A stretch of DNA of 21,550 bases from a virus, in IMG/VR virus record IMGVR_UViG_3300044533_000533, positions 1 to 21,550 of that record; one strand, written 5' to 3'. Positions 8,704-15,276 of the stretch are shown here, piece by piece; positions within the stretch are counted from its first letter, which is position 1; the number at the start of each line of letters is the position of its first letter. The notes under the pieces were generated by a model. That model was not told where the DNA came from. It ran no database searches and saw only the letters and a list, made by a program, of their open reading frames with translations. The position numbers and the translations under genes are program-made.

Positions 8704-9833
8704 AGTCGTTGTGATTTGTCAGCAAACGACAAGGTAACATCAAGTTCAAGGTTGAACAACTTGTCTTGAACACCTTTCTTCTGCTCATAGTTGGCATTGT
8801 CAATGTTGACCGCATACAAAGTACCGTCATACATATAGACCACCGGTGATTCAATTAGATCACGCAACCAAACGGATTCGGTGTCATCAATCCAGTTTGA
8901 TGTGAGCTTCACTTTCTGACTTGCAGTTGTATGATAGTTTGATCGTGTGCGAACGCTTGTGTCATAACCGTATGTTGCACCGAGCGAGTACGGATTGGAT
9001 TGGAATTGCTTTCGTGCAACCTCAAATGTATCTCGTCTAACCATATTAAAACGGAAGGAATCAAATCCACCGAGTCGGTTCATAAAGAAGATATCCGTTG
9101 TTTCGTATTTACTGCACTCGTCTTTTATGTTGATGCGATAGGTTTCCGATTTTTCAGTTCCACCGAGTTTCAAGACGACATCAAAGAAGGTTGCTGCACC
9201 GGGTATTGTTAGTTGGCTTCCCACAGGTATTCTCACGACCTTAGACGAAGGCAATGTGAATGTTTGGGTACTTGCATCGGAGTAAGTTATTACAACGCTT
9301 GTGGCATCACCTTTCAAAGCATAGAGCCAATCCTTCTGAGTGCGATGGATGTATCTCGTTCTGACATTGGTCAAGAACTTTGCTGATGATGATGTGGCAA
9401 GATATTGAGCTTGTGCGTAGGTGACCAAATCAAAGGGATTCAAGGCAGCATTCCAAACAGTTCCAGTTGCGGAAGTCAAGTCAAGATACTCCGTGATTGT
9501 TCCCGTTGCTGATGCTGAATACTCATACCCAAACTCCACCTCGTAATCCGAGAATGAATCCACACAACCGCTTGGTGATGTATCCGTGAACGACCAGTTG
9601 TTGCTCACATAACTCTCCATTATGCGACCAATGTTGAACACCCCCTTGTTTGTACTTCCAAAATAGATGGGTGCTTTTAGTTTGGCAACGGATGTCGCTG
9701 CGACTTTGACATTTGCAATGAACTTGAAATTGTCTTTTGTGTAGATACCACCTGAAGATTCCGTGATGACAAAGTTCGTGTCGTTGAATCCAGGATGGTA
9801 ACTGTCGGGTTGTTGGGTGATTGATAGAGCCAC
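8700..9833 (-). CDS. Conserved tail/baseplate structural protein
   Basis: A 377-residue protein beginning MALSITQQPDSYHPGFND. It looks beta-rich, with segments such as DIFFMNRLGGFDSFRFNMVRR around residue 250 and a C-terminal DKLFNLELDVTLSFADKSQ. I recognise the general type as a protein found next to the 900-residue tail-tip protein in Bacteroidota phages, perhaps a distal tail or baseplate hub component. No catalytic motif is visible. Its stop overlaps the start of the 908-residue gene as ATGA, so the two are probably made together. It lies between the tail chaperone and the tail-tip gene. A portal role was considered, but the sequence does not look like one. Confidence 0.65.
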   Translation of the reverse strand: MALSITQQPDSYHPGFNDTNFVITESSGGIYTKDNFKFIANVKVAATSVAKLKAPIYFGSTNKGVFNIGRIMESYVSNNWSFTDTSPSGCVDSFSDYEVEFGYEYSASATGTITEYLDLTSATGTVWNAALNPFDLVTYAQAQYLATSSSAKFLTNVRTRYIHRTQKDWLYALKGDATSVVITYSDASTQTFTLPSSKVVRIPVGSQLTIPGAATFFDVVLKLGGTEKSETYRINIKDECSKYETTDIFFMNRLGGFDSFRFNMVRRDTFEVARKQFQSNPYSLGATYGYDTSVRTRSNYHTTASQKVKLTSNWIDDTESVWLRDLIESPVVYMYDGTLYAVNIDNANYEQKKGVQDKLFNLELDVTLSFADKSQRL

Positions 9834-9863
9834 GCTAAAAAATAGCCGATTGCCTCATTCGTT

Positions 9864-10624
9864 TCAAATCATCTCGTTCAAACAAGCCACGATGTACGGA
9901 TTGAATCCTTTCCCGGCAGCATCCTCCAAACGCTTCTGCCGTTCTTTGGTCTTGGCTTTGTAGAATGCCATTGAATTCAAGAACTCAATCAACGGCATCT
10001 GAAGAATGAAATCCCATTTGGTGCGATCACCTTTGACAATCTTGTCAACTATCTCCAGCCAAACTATTGGACTTGGGTCAACTGCTCTTTCATCTCCTTC
10101 ATCTGATCCGTCAAAGAGGAGAGGATATTTTTCAATAATTCGGGATAAACTTCCAAAAAAAAAAGAGCATAGGTGTACGGAAGTGGAACAGGCAAGTGCA
10201 TCATCAACGCACATTTGTCCTCATAGTGGGCTTGAGCATCAACGACCTTCTTGTTCCTTCCAAAAAAATCCACCTCAACCGAAAGCAAGGCAACAATCTT
10301 GTTCAACGACTCAATCACATCTCCGTTGAATACCTGCTGGAGTTCAATGAAGTGGTGACCGCACATCTCGTTTGGCGTTTTGGCTAAACGGAAGTAACGA
10401 CCACGCAGTTTGAACATAAATTGAATGGGTGCTTTTGGTAGGTCATTGAGAAACGACAACTTTGCAAACTCAATTGTGAGCTTGTCCAATGTCATTGACT
10501 CTACCTCATCCATTGAAAGATTCAAAGCGATGGCAAGGATGTTCATCTGCCTCTCAAGGTCAGACATATCACGACAAGAGTGAATCTCTTGCAGTTGGTG
10601 GATGTTTATGTTGTTCCAATTCAT
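9864..10624 (-). CDS. Tail assembly chaperone, long form made by -1 frameshift (gpGT-like)
   Basis: The ORF in frame with the stop at 9864 has no convincing start of its own; its first ~35 codons lie inside the 10064-10624 gene, one base back in frame. The two frames meet at ten T residues (minus strand, 10164-10155), where a ribosome reading CTT TTT TTT TTG can slip back and continue TTT GGA AGT. The product would be about 253 residues: the first ~156 of the short form, then SLSRIIEKYPLLF and a helical tail with KAKTKERQKRLEDAAGKGF. This is the G/GT arrangement known from tail assembly chaperones of long-tailed phages, which help the tape measure and tube proteins assemble. Confidence 0.75.
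10064..10624 (-). CDS. Tail assembly chaperone, short form (gpG-like)
   Basis: A 186-residue helical protein. I chose the ATG at 10624 (MNWNNINIHQLQ), one base after the large terminase stop. A longer reading from 10684 would lie 59 bases inside terminase and is unlikely. The sequence has an N-terminal helical part (MSDLERQMNILAIALNLSMDE), a middle CGHHFIELQQVF segment and a C-terminal helical part ending LTDQMKEMKEQLTQVQ. No enzyme motif is visible. The overlapping -1 ORF at its 3' end and the tail genes that follow point to a tail assembly chaperone. It lies much earlier than usual, directly after the large terminase and before the baseplate genes. Confidence 0.75.
   Translation of the reverse strand: MNWNNINIHQLQEIHSCRDMSDLERQMNILAIALNLSMDEVESMTLDKLTIEFAKLSFLNDLPKAPIQFMFKLRGRYFRLAKTPNEMCGHHFIELQQVFNGDVIESLNKIVALLSVEVDFFGRNKKVVDAQAHYEDKCALMMHLPVPLPYTYALFFLEVYPELLKNILSSLTDQMKEMKEQLTQVQ
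10155..10164 (-). other. Programmed -1 frameshift slippery run (ten T)
   Basis: Ten consecutive T residues on the minus strand, read as CTT TTT TTT TTG in the chaperone frame. Slipping one base back gives TTT TTT TTT GGA and enters an open frame of about 97 codons that ends at 9864. Slippage by the ribosome is the likely mechanism; RNA polymerase slippage on a 10-base homopolymer is also possible. No clear downstream pseudoknot was found by eye. Confidence 0.75.
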
Positions 10625-10625
10625 A

Positions 10626-11813
10626 TTATGCGAAGTAAAAAGTGCCTGGTCTATTATGAGCTTTGCAATCAACGGCAAGTGCAAGAGCCATCACGCAGTC
10701 ATCGTGTAGTCCGGGCGGTGCAGTATATCGCACACCCGTTCTTGTATATTCAAATTCAAAGTTCTCCATCTCACTTCCAATCGGTTCTTCAGGAAAGAAC
10801 ACATCGGTTTGCTGAACTGACATCACGAGTCCCTCAATCAACTGTTGTTTGCTTTGGCTTGTGAACTTGAATCCCTTGACCCTTTGACAAAGTCGCTGAA
10901 GTTGTTCAACGATAGGATCTCCAACACCAGTTGAATCCACAAACGATGGTGTGTTTCCAATGAGTTTAACAATCCTCGCTTGAGTGACTGACCAATCCGC
11001 TTGGAATCTTTCGCAGAAACACACACAGTTGTTTGCATCCAGTCCGATGATCACCGTGTAATCCGAGTACTTTGCCAAATCCACACCCCAAGCGACAACT
11101 GGCATTGATGAAATAGGTCGGTAACATTTGCGGATTGCATCCAAGCCAAAGGGATTTGATTTGTCATCAGCTGGTTCTGCAAGGTAGAGTTCCCGAAAGA
11201 CATAATCAGGTAGATCTCGCTTCGCTTGTTCAATCTCTTTCTCTGAGATGATGCCTTCCCTTGCAGCATCGTATGCCGTAATTTTGAAATACTTGTATTC
11301 GGATTCTCCTTGCCTTGCTCTCTCTCCTAATTTGTAGAACCAGTTCTTTTTGCCTTTGACATTCCCGATGAGTTTGCACTTGCCTTGTGTAGCGGTCAGC
11401 GTTGAACGGAGTGCATACCACGATTCCTCACGCATCCTTGATGCCTCATCAATCACGGCAGCGTACACATCATCTCCGTACAGGTTGTCCGGTTTCTCAC
11501 CCGATTTGAATTCTATCCTTGCACCCGTTGGTAAGGTCAACAATAGTTTGGTTTCGTTGCTGATAAAGAAGTTCTTGTCCGTGACTTGGTTCTTCATCCT
11601 GCGGAATGCAATCTCCGCTTGTTGGTATACTGGAGCAACCCACCACACCGACTGCCCATCCTTGCATTGGAGTGCTTGTTCAAAGAGCCAAATGATATGT
11701 GATGCCGTCTTGCCTGTCTTGGTACTCGCAGCCGTAATCGTGAAACGGGCATCGCAATCAAGGATGTCCTTTTGGTAGTTGGTTAGATATGGTCGTGTGT
11801 AGTTTATTTGCAC
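10626..11813 (-). CDS. terL: Terminase large subunit (packaging ATPase-nuclease)
   Basis: A 395-residue protein with the full large-terminase layout. The N-terminal ATPase has Walker A AASTKTGKTAS (28-38), Walker B AAVIDEAS (118-125, Asp122/Glu123) and a coupling-motif region LTATQGKCKLIGN. The C-terminal RNase H-fold nuclease has acidic residues at GVDLA (Asp245), FVDST (Asp293) and LHDDCVMALA (Asp371/372). It cuts concatemeric phage DNA and pumps it into the procapsid. It starts with GTG at 11813, overlapping the glycosyltransferase stop by ten bases. Length is slightly short for the family but no motif is missing. Confidence 0.95.
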   Translation of the reverse strand: MQINYTRPYLTNYQKDILDCDARFTITAASTKTGKTASHIIWLFEQALQCKDGQSVWWVAPVYQQAEIAFRRMKNQVTDKNFFISNETKLLLTLPTGARIEFKSGEKPDNLYGDDVYAAVIDEASRMREESWYALRSTLTATQGKCKLIGNVKGKKNWFYKLGERARQGESEYKYFKITAYDAAREGIISEKEIEQAKRDLPDYVFRELYLAEPADDKSNPFGLDAIRKCYRPISSMPVVAWGVDLAKYSDYTVIIGLDANNCVCFCERFQADWSVTQARIVKLIGNTPSFVDSTGVGDPIVEQLQRLCQRVKGFKFTSQSKQQLIEGLVMSVQQTDVFFPEEPIGSEMENFEFEYTRTGVRYTAPPGLHDDCVMALALAVDCKAHNRPGTFYFA

Positions 11814-12793
11814 AACGATTTGTATAACTGCAATCGGGTTAGGTTGTGGAGTTCAAGGTTGTGATGCTTTTTGCAGTAGTCGTAGTTGCTTTGACCCATT
11901 GACTGACGAACTCCGTGACCGGCATCAATCAACTTCTGAATGCCTGATCTCCATTGATTGCGTGGAAGAAATAGCACCCCATCGTTTGCGGTGTGATAGA
12001 GGTAAGGCAAGACGGCAGAACAAATGATTGGCTTTTTGTAGGCACTCGCTTCCAGTATTTTCAGCTCAGATTTGCAGTTGTTGAACTTGGTATTTTGCAA
12101 GGGTGCAACCACGATGTCAAAGTGCTTGTACACCTCACCATATTCAAACACGGTTGTGCCTTCAACAATCTTAGCATCGGGCATACTCTTGGCAATCCGA
12201 TTCCAAATCTCTCCTGGTGTATAACCGCAGATGTAGAACTCAATGTCCATTCCTTTGATCTCCTCAGCAATGAGCTTCAAGTCCTCCTCGTGTGTAACTC
12301 CACCCACCCATCCGACCTTCACTTTGTCGGTTCTTGGTTGTGGTTCGGCTTCCCATTGTTTGTGGGTTAGGTCAAGGCAATTGGAAACAACAGTCACATT
12401 CTCGTTGATCTGCCGAATCTCTTTGGCAAGTGCTGGAGTTGTGGTAATCACCGCATCAGCGTAATTGATGGCATCCTTTACGCCTTGCTTGATTCCTTTG
12501 CGATAGTTCCAATATGCAGGGTTGTATTTTGGTAGCACCCAATAATCGTCAATGTCCACGACATAGGGAGTGCCTGAATCAGCAATCTTCTTCAACACAT
12601 CATAATGCTTTGCACCAAGCCATCGTGAGAAGATGATCACATCAAATTGGGTGTAATCAAGTGTGAGCCATTCCTCTTGTGATTGGCAAACGCTGACATC
12701 CGCTTGTCCGTCAAGTTGCATCCGTAAGTGTGGCGTGAATAGTCGGTGGTAAACAACACCATTCATTCCGTCAGTTAATATCAGTAATTTCAT
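11804..12793 (-). CDS. Glycosyltransferase, GT-B fold, family 4-like
   Basis: A 329-residue protein. It opens MKLLILTDGMNGVVYHRL, and the first half is Rossmann-like with YVVDIDDYWVLP near 77-87. The second half has GWVGG at 161-165, then FDIVVAPLQNT (225-235) and KSELKILEASAYKKPII (241-257), which resembles the nucleotide-sugar binding region of GT4 enzymes with its paired acidic residues. Such enzymes move a sugar from a nucleotide donor to an acceptor. It is in an ATGA overlap with a GT9-like gene and lies between small and large terminase, suggesting modification of a virion protein, DNA or host envelope sugars. The acceptor cannot be read from sequence. Confidence 0.82.
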   Translation of the reverse strand: MKLLILTDGMNGVVYHRLFTPHLRMQLDGQADVSVCQSQEEWLTLDYTQFDVIIFSRWLGAKHYDVLKKIADSGTPYVVDIDDYWVLPKYNPAYWNYRKGIKQGVKDAINYADAVITTTPALAKEIRQINENVTVVSNCLDLTHKQWEAEPQPRTDKVKVGWVGGVTHEEDLKLIAEEIKGMDIEFYICGYTPGEIWNRIAKSMPDAKIVEGTTVFEYGEVYKHFDIVVAPLQNTKFNNCKSELKILEASAYKKPIICSAVLPYLYHTANDGVLFLPRNQWRSGIQKLIDAGHGVRQSMGQSNYDYCKKHHNLELHNLTRLQLYKSLCK

Positions 12794-13533
12794 AGAGTTT
12801 TCAGTAGGTGATTAAAAGCTTGATTCGTTACATAGTCAAAGCCATTGTTGATGGGGATGACATTCGGTGAGTGAACGCATATCTCAAGCAATCGTTTTAC
12901 CTTCATTTGTTCTGCAATGGCGTAAGTGCTTGACTGATTTCCGATGAATGCCTTGCAACTGCCGACAATGGTTGCCAACATCAAAGCATCTTGGCATTTC
13001 AATAGTTCACAATCTAACTGCCATCTATCCGTGAATGCATTGTACTCATCTTCATAGCCAAAGAAAACGCACTTGTGTTCTTTGAGTGGGAAATAGTTGA
13101 TGTCGTAATTGCGATAACGAGATGTAAAATTCAAAAGTATCTTGTCCGCAAAGTATGGGATAGGTTCAGTCGCTTCAATGCAAGGTTCGTGAAGGTCGGA
13201 CATCAATTCCGGGTACACAAGAAACTGATTACGCCTCAAATCACCAGCAGCGAGATTCAACCTGTGATTCCTAAACTTATCAAAGTCATAATCAATGTCG
13301 GGGTGTGAGTGCATCTGAACGCTTTTAATGTACGATTGATGCTCAAGCAAAGGTTTGATGTATTCGTATGATTTTAAGTTCATACAGTATCCTCCGCTTG
13401 GATGCCCGGAAACAGTATTCTGCTCACGGAATCCGATGTGAAAATCTACCGCACCGTGCAACTCCGCAACTCGCTTGGTTGCCGTAAGTGAATAGATCAA
13501 ATCACCGAGATGCCCTGATTGAATTACTTTCAT
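12790..13533 (-). CDS. GT9 (heptosyltransferase-like) glycosyltransferase
   Basis: A 247-residue protein with the opening SGHLGDLIYSL (6-16), which matches the conserved N-terminal G-x-[LI]-GD motif of the GT9/ADP-heptose:LPS heptosyltransferase family. The C-terminal part has ATIVGSCKAFIGNQSSTY (187-204), the family's donor-binding region (usual form: ...A...F.GN.SG..H.A). The length is short compared with about 330-350 residues in bacterial heptosyltransferases, mostly in the middle. It overlaps the next glycosyltransferase by ATGA, so the two likely act together. It may alter host surface glycans or decorate the virion; the donor sugar is unknown. Confidence 0.75.
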   Translation of the reverse strand: MKVIQSGHLGDLIYSLTATKRVAELHGAVDFHIGFREQNTVSGHPSGGYCMNLKSYEYIKPLLEHQSYIKSVQMHSHPDIDYDFDKFRNHRLNLAAGDLRRNQFLVYPELMSDLHEPCIEATEPIPYFADKILLNFTSRYRNYDINYFPLKEHKCVFFGYEDEYNAFTDRWQLDCELLKCQDALMLATIVGSCKAFIGNQSSTYAIAEQMKVKRLLEICVHSPNVIPINNGFDYVTNQAFNHLLKTL

Positions 13534-13715
13534 TCGTTTGGTAATAACGGGATGGGCATCCAGTACAACATATTAATCACCGTTAATTCATACTCATCTA
13601 CCCAATCCCCTTCAATAAAACGGGCAAGGTGTTTCAGTCCTTTGACCGAATGCACGATGCACAATCTTTCATCCTCAGGTGGTAGGATGTTCTGATCTCT
13701 CCAGTTTGCTCTCAT
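13530..13715 (-). CDS. Small DUF551-like protein
   Basis: A 61-residue protein with the pattern of DUF551. It has a Trp near the N-terminus followed by LPPEDERLCIVHS, then GDWVDEYE, and the ending YWMPIPLLP, where the family usually ends HWMPLPxPP. DUF551 proteins are common in phages and prophages and their function is unknown. The start at 13715 lies 41 bases inside the preceding gene, an unusually long overlap, but the Trp and LP residues that define the family are near the start, so a shorter reading would lose the domain. Its stop overlaps the GT9 gene as ATGA. Confidence 0.72.
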   Translation of the reverse strand: MRANWRDQNILPPEDERLCIVHSVKGLKHLARFIEGDWVDEYELTVINMLYWMPIPLLPNE

Positions 13716-14082
13716 CTAAATTTAGTGTTATTGTGAAGTTCTTTGATTCTATTGTTTGGTCAATGGTTTCCTTTGGTTTGCCTTGTGATCGTGTGAGCAA
13801 CATCTCCAAGTTGAACAGGGAGTTTTTGTCGTGACCCTTCAGCAATGCACCGGCAATCGTGCGTTCCATTATTGTGTACTCATCCCCTTTGTCTATCTTC
13901 TCCAGTTCTTTCCGTGATAGCGAAAGCATTGACAACATCGTTTCCTCAACTTGTGTTTTGGTGTATCCGATGTCCTTCATCAATGTGATGAGCTTCTTTG
14001 GTCTGCCGTTCGGATTCAACACTTCACCTTTGTCAGGTCGTGTCAAAGTTCCTCCGTTTCTTCCTGGTACTTGTGTTGCCAT
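13675..14082 (-). CDS. terS: Probable terminase small subunit (GRPKK-type)
   Basis: A 135-residue basic protein with a flexible N-terminus carrying NPNGRPKK (24-31), a short basic motif common at the start of phage small terminases and DUF5681-type proteins. It is followed by helical segments GYTKTQVEETMLSML and ERTIAGALLKG, then LEMLLTRSQGKPKE. Small terminases bind phage DNA and direct the large subunit to the cutting site. Position between an HNH gene and the large terminase (separated by the glycosyltransferases) supports the call. The 20-base gap upstream holds a direct repeat around ATTCGTAA and no clear ribosome binding site. Confidence 0.7.
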   Translation of the reverse strand: MATQVPGRNGGTLTRPDKGEVLNPNGRPKKLITLMKDIGYTKTQVEETMLSMLSLSRKELEKIDKGDEYTIMERTIAGALLKGHDKNSLFNLEMLLTRSQGKPKETIDQTIESKNFTITLNLDESKLERSEHPTT

Positions 14083-14102
14083 TTTACGAATTAATTACGA
14101 AT

Positions 14103-14360
14103 TTATTTTGCCATTGACAATCTTTGTTCGTGAATGGATTTCAACCACTCCTTGTGTTGTTTTTTATCCCCAAACTTAATGTGATCCTCACGACATAACG
14201 CCATCAAGTTTTCAATGTTGTCTGCCTCTTTGCTCCCTCCGATTCCTCTCGCTTCAATGTGATGGATGTCAATGGCAGTTTTGCCACACACCTCGCAAGG
14301 AATGAAGTCACTAATGTCATATCCGAAATGGTTTAGGTACATTTTGGTGTGGGGTTTCAT
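14103..14360 (-). CDS. HNH endonuclease, small packaging-associated type
   Basis: An 85-residue protein with a zinc-binding CEVC (22-25), the catalytic IDIHHIEARG (30-39), and NIENLMALCREDHIKFG (48-64), giving His34, Asn51 and a second Cys56/His60 pair. Stand-alone HNH proteins of this size are common next to terminase genes in long-tailed phages, where some are known to take part in DNA packaging by nicking or cutting DNA with terminase. It starts with ATG at 14360, overlapping the stop of the 20-codon ORF upstream as ATGA. Confidence 0.88.
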   Translation of the reverse strand: MKPHTKMYLNHFGYDISDFIPCEVCGKTAIDIHHIEARGIGGSKEADNIENLMALCREDHIKFGDKKQHKEWLKSIHEQRLSMAK

Positions 14361-14419
14361 ATCATTTCGTTGGTGTCAACGATATGGTCTTGTGGCATTA
14401 TTGTAGCTAATGTTTGCAT
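14357..14419 (-). CDS. Very short ORF (20 codons) coupled to the HNH gene
   Basis: A 20-residue ORF, MQTLATIMPQDHIVDTNEMI. Two things support it. Its start lies in TAAACTAAAACT-ATG, identical over 15 bases to the capsid gene's start region, and its stop overlaps the HNH start as ATGA. It fills the space between the lipoprotein stop (nine bases upstream) and the HNH gene. It could be a leader peptide that couples translation of the nuclease or a small protein in its own right. No family is recognisable at this length. Confidence 0.5.
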   Translation of the reverse strand: MQTLATIMPQDHIVDTNEMI

Positions 14420-14428
14420 AGTTTTAGT

Positions 14429-14554
14429 TTAAGGGGATTCATTTATTAAAATCATACTATCATAGTAGATTGTTGTATCTGTAACTTTTAACTTATGCTC
14501 TGTTTTATTTTGATAGCATCCTGAAAATAGGAATATTATAAATAGTTTTTTCAT
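14429..14554 (-). CDS. Small putative lipoprotein (41 residues)
   Basis: A 41-residue ORF starting MKKLFIIFLFSGCYQNKTEH, which is a short basic start, a hydrophobic core and a lipobox-like LFSGC with Cys13. After lipid attachment the mature chain would have about 29 polar residues. The ATG overlaps the preceding stop as ATGA, and the next ORF begins nine bases after its stop, so it fits the operon. The phenylalanine at -3 is less usual than leucine. Small phage lipoproteins include outer-membrane spanin subunits and superinfection-exclusion proteins; I cannot tell which, and no inner-membrane spanin partner is adjacent. Confidence 0.7.
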   Translation of the reverse strand: MKKLFIIFLFSGCYQNKTEHKLKVTDTTIYYDSMILINESP

Positions 14555-14775
14555 AGTTCTCCGTATGTTTCGTTGTAGTAGTGTTCTGCATCCAAAAGTA
14601 ATTCGTCCTTTGTTTTAATTTCATCGGTCATCCCATTATAATATGCAATTTTTATTTCCTCCTTGTGCATTGCGTTGGCTTGTTGTTTGATGATCTCCCA
14701 AAGTTCAGGTCTCAAATCTGCACAAGCACACTTTTCAATTAACCACTCCACTGCCGTTTGTTGTTTATTGCTCAT
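14551..14775 (-). CDS. Conserved small phage protein of unknown function
   Basis: A 74-residue protein beginning MSNKQQTAVEWLIEKCACAD and ending YYNETYGEL. The TAVEWLIE opening and the AYYNGMTDE/AEHYYNETY parts match a small protein common in Bacteroidota phages and prophages, of unknown function. The start at 14775 is chosen because a full AGGAGG lies seven bases upstream; an in-frame Met at 14814 would lie inside the preceding gene without this support. It overlaps the preceding gene by 11 bases and the lipoprotein gene by four. Confidence 0.78.
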   Translation of the reverse strand: MSNKQQTAVEWLIEKCACADLRPELWEIIKQQANAMHKEEIKIAYYNGMTDEIKTKDELLLDAEHYYNETYGEL

Positions 14776-15025
14776 TCTTTCTCCTCCTCTTTGGTTTCTG
14801 CTCATCATCGGCAAGTTGTGCCAACTCCAATGCTTTTTGGTCTGCCCATATCAAAAGTGAGAACACCGACTCAATCACACAGGTTGAACAGTTGGGAACA
14901 TTGCGACCAAATATCTCTCGATGTACATTCTGCAGTTGTGCGGATTGCTCAGGGGTTAATTGGAACACGAGTGTCTTTTTGTAGATCTCGTATGCCGGGC
15001 GAAGTGACTGGATGAATTCTATCAT
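14765..15025 (-). CDS. Conserved small phage protein with CSTC motif
   Basis: An 86-residue protein: MIEFIQSLRPAYEIYKK, then a helical part LTPEQSAQLQNVHREIFG, a cysteine pair in NCSTCV (46-50), and a helix ESVFSLLIWADQKAL, ending in a basic KPKRRRKNEQ tail. I recall the pattern from Bacteroidota phages but not its function. The lone CxxC pair may bind metal through dimer formation or be redox-active; this is speculation. The basic tail is partly the coding consequence of the ribosome binding site of the next gene. The start at 15025 overlaps the previous stop as ATGA. Confidence 0.7.
   Translation of the reverse strand: MIEFIQSLRPAYEIYKKTLVFQLTPEQSAQLQNVHREIFGRNVPNCSTCVIESVFSLLIWADQKALELAQLADDEQKPKRRRKNEQ
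14783..14788 (-). promoter_or_regulatory. Perfect Shine-Dalgarno AGGAGG
   Basis: AGGAGG on the minus strand, seven bases before the ATG at 14775. It is the only full Shine-Dalgarno I found at a start in this window; most genes here have A/T-rich leaders. It lies inside the 3' end of the preceding gene, where it encodes part of a basic KRRRKNEQ tail. Confidence 0.75.
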
Positions 15026-15276
15026 AGTTTTGTTTCAAGGAGTGCAACGATTACGGTTGCGATGGATGCGTATAAGATACCCACAAGTCCGTAGGTGTAT
15101 ATAAAAAAAGACAAACCCAACCACCACGATAAGCAGAAAGCACAATCAAGTGGTTTCATTCGTTTCCATTTGGAGAAGTCGCTTCCGTAGAGATAGCGTT
15201 TCAGTAGGTCGGCTGGTTTGCCGAAGTTGACGATGATGATGCTTAGACAAGCAATTCCAATTATTTCGTTGTACAT
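15022..15276 (-). CDS. Small membrane protein with CxxC motif
   Basis: An 84-residue protein with a hydrophobic N-terminal segment (IIGIACLSIIIVNFG), a loop with KRMKPLDCAFCLSWW, and a hydrophobic C-terminal half (LSFFIYTYGLVGILYASIATVIVALL). That gives two or three membrane passes. The CAFCLSWW piece resembles the Cys-x-x-Cys-x-x-Trp/Phe-Trp motif of DUF1360-like small membrane proteins. Function is unknown. A holin role is possible by size and topology, but the location in the replication-packaging junction gives no direct support. It overlaps the preceding gene by 16 bases and the next by four. Confidence 0.7.
   Translation of the reverse strand: MYNEIIGIACLSIIIVNFGKPADLLKRYLYGSDFSKWKRMKPLDCAFCLSWWLGLSFFIYTYGLVGILYASIATVIVALLETKL

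Noticed and set aside
10625-10684. Longer start for the tail chaperone
   Set aside because: The extra 20 residues lie within the end of the large terminase and look unlike the rest; the ATG at 10624 follows the terminase stop by one base.
11350-11778. Plus-strand open frame of 142 codons
   Set aside because: Opposite the terminase ATPase domain, no domain or start context, and would be the only plus-strand gene.
14083-14102. Direct repeat around ATTCGTAA as a possible operator or packaging site
   Set aside because: Two short A/T-rich copies in 20 bases are easily met by chance here; nothing else supports a site.
14171-14178. TAAGTTTG, resembling a -7 promoter box
   Set aside because: It encodes part of the HNH domain (IKFG), and the nearest upstream TTG is 27 bases away, too far for the usual spacing.
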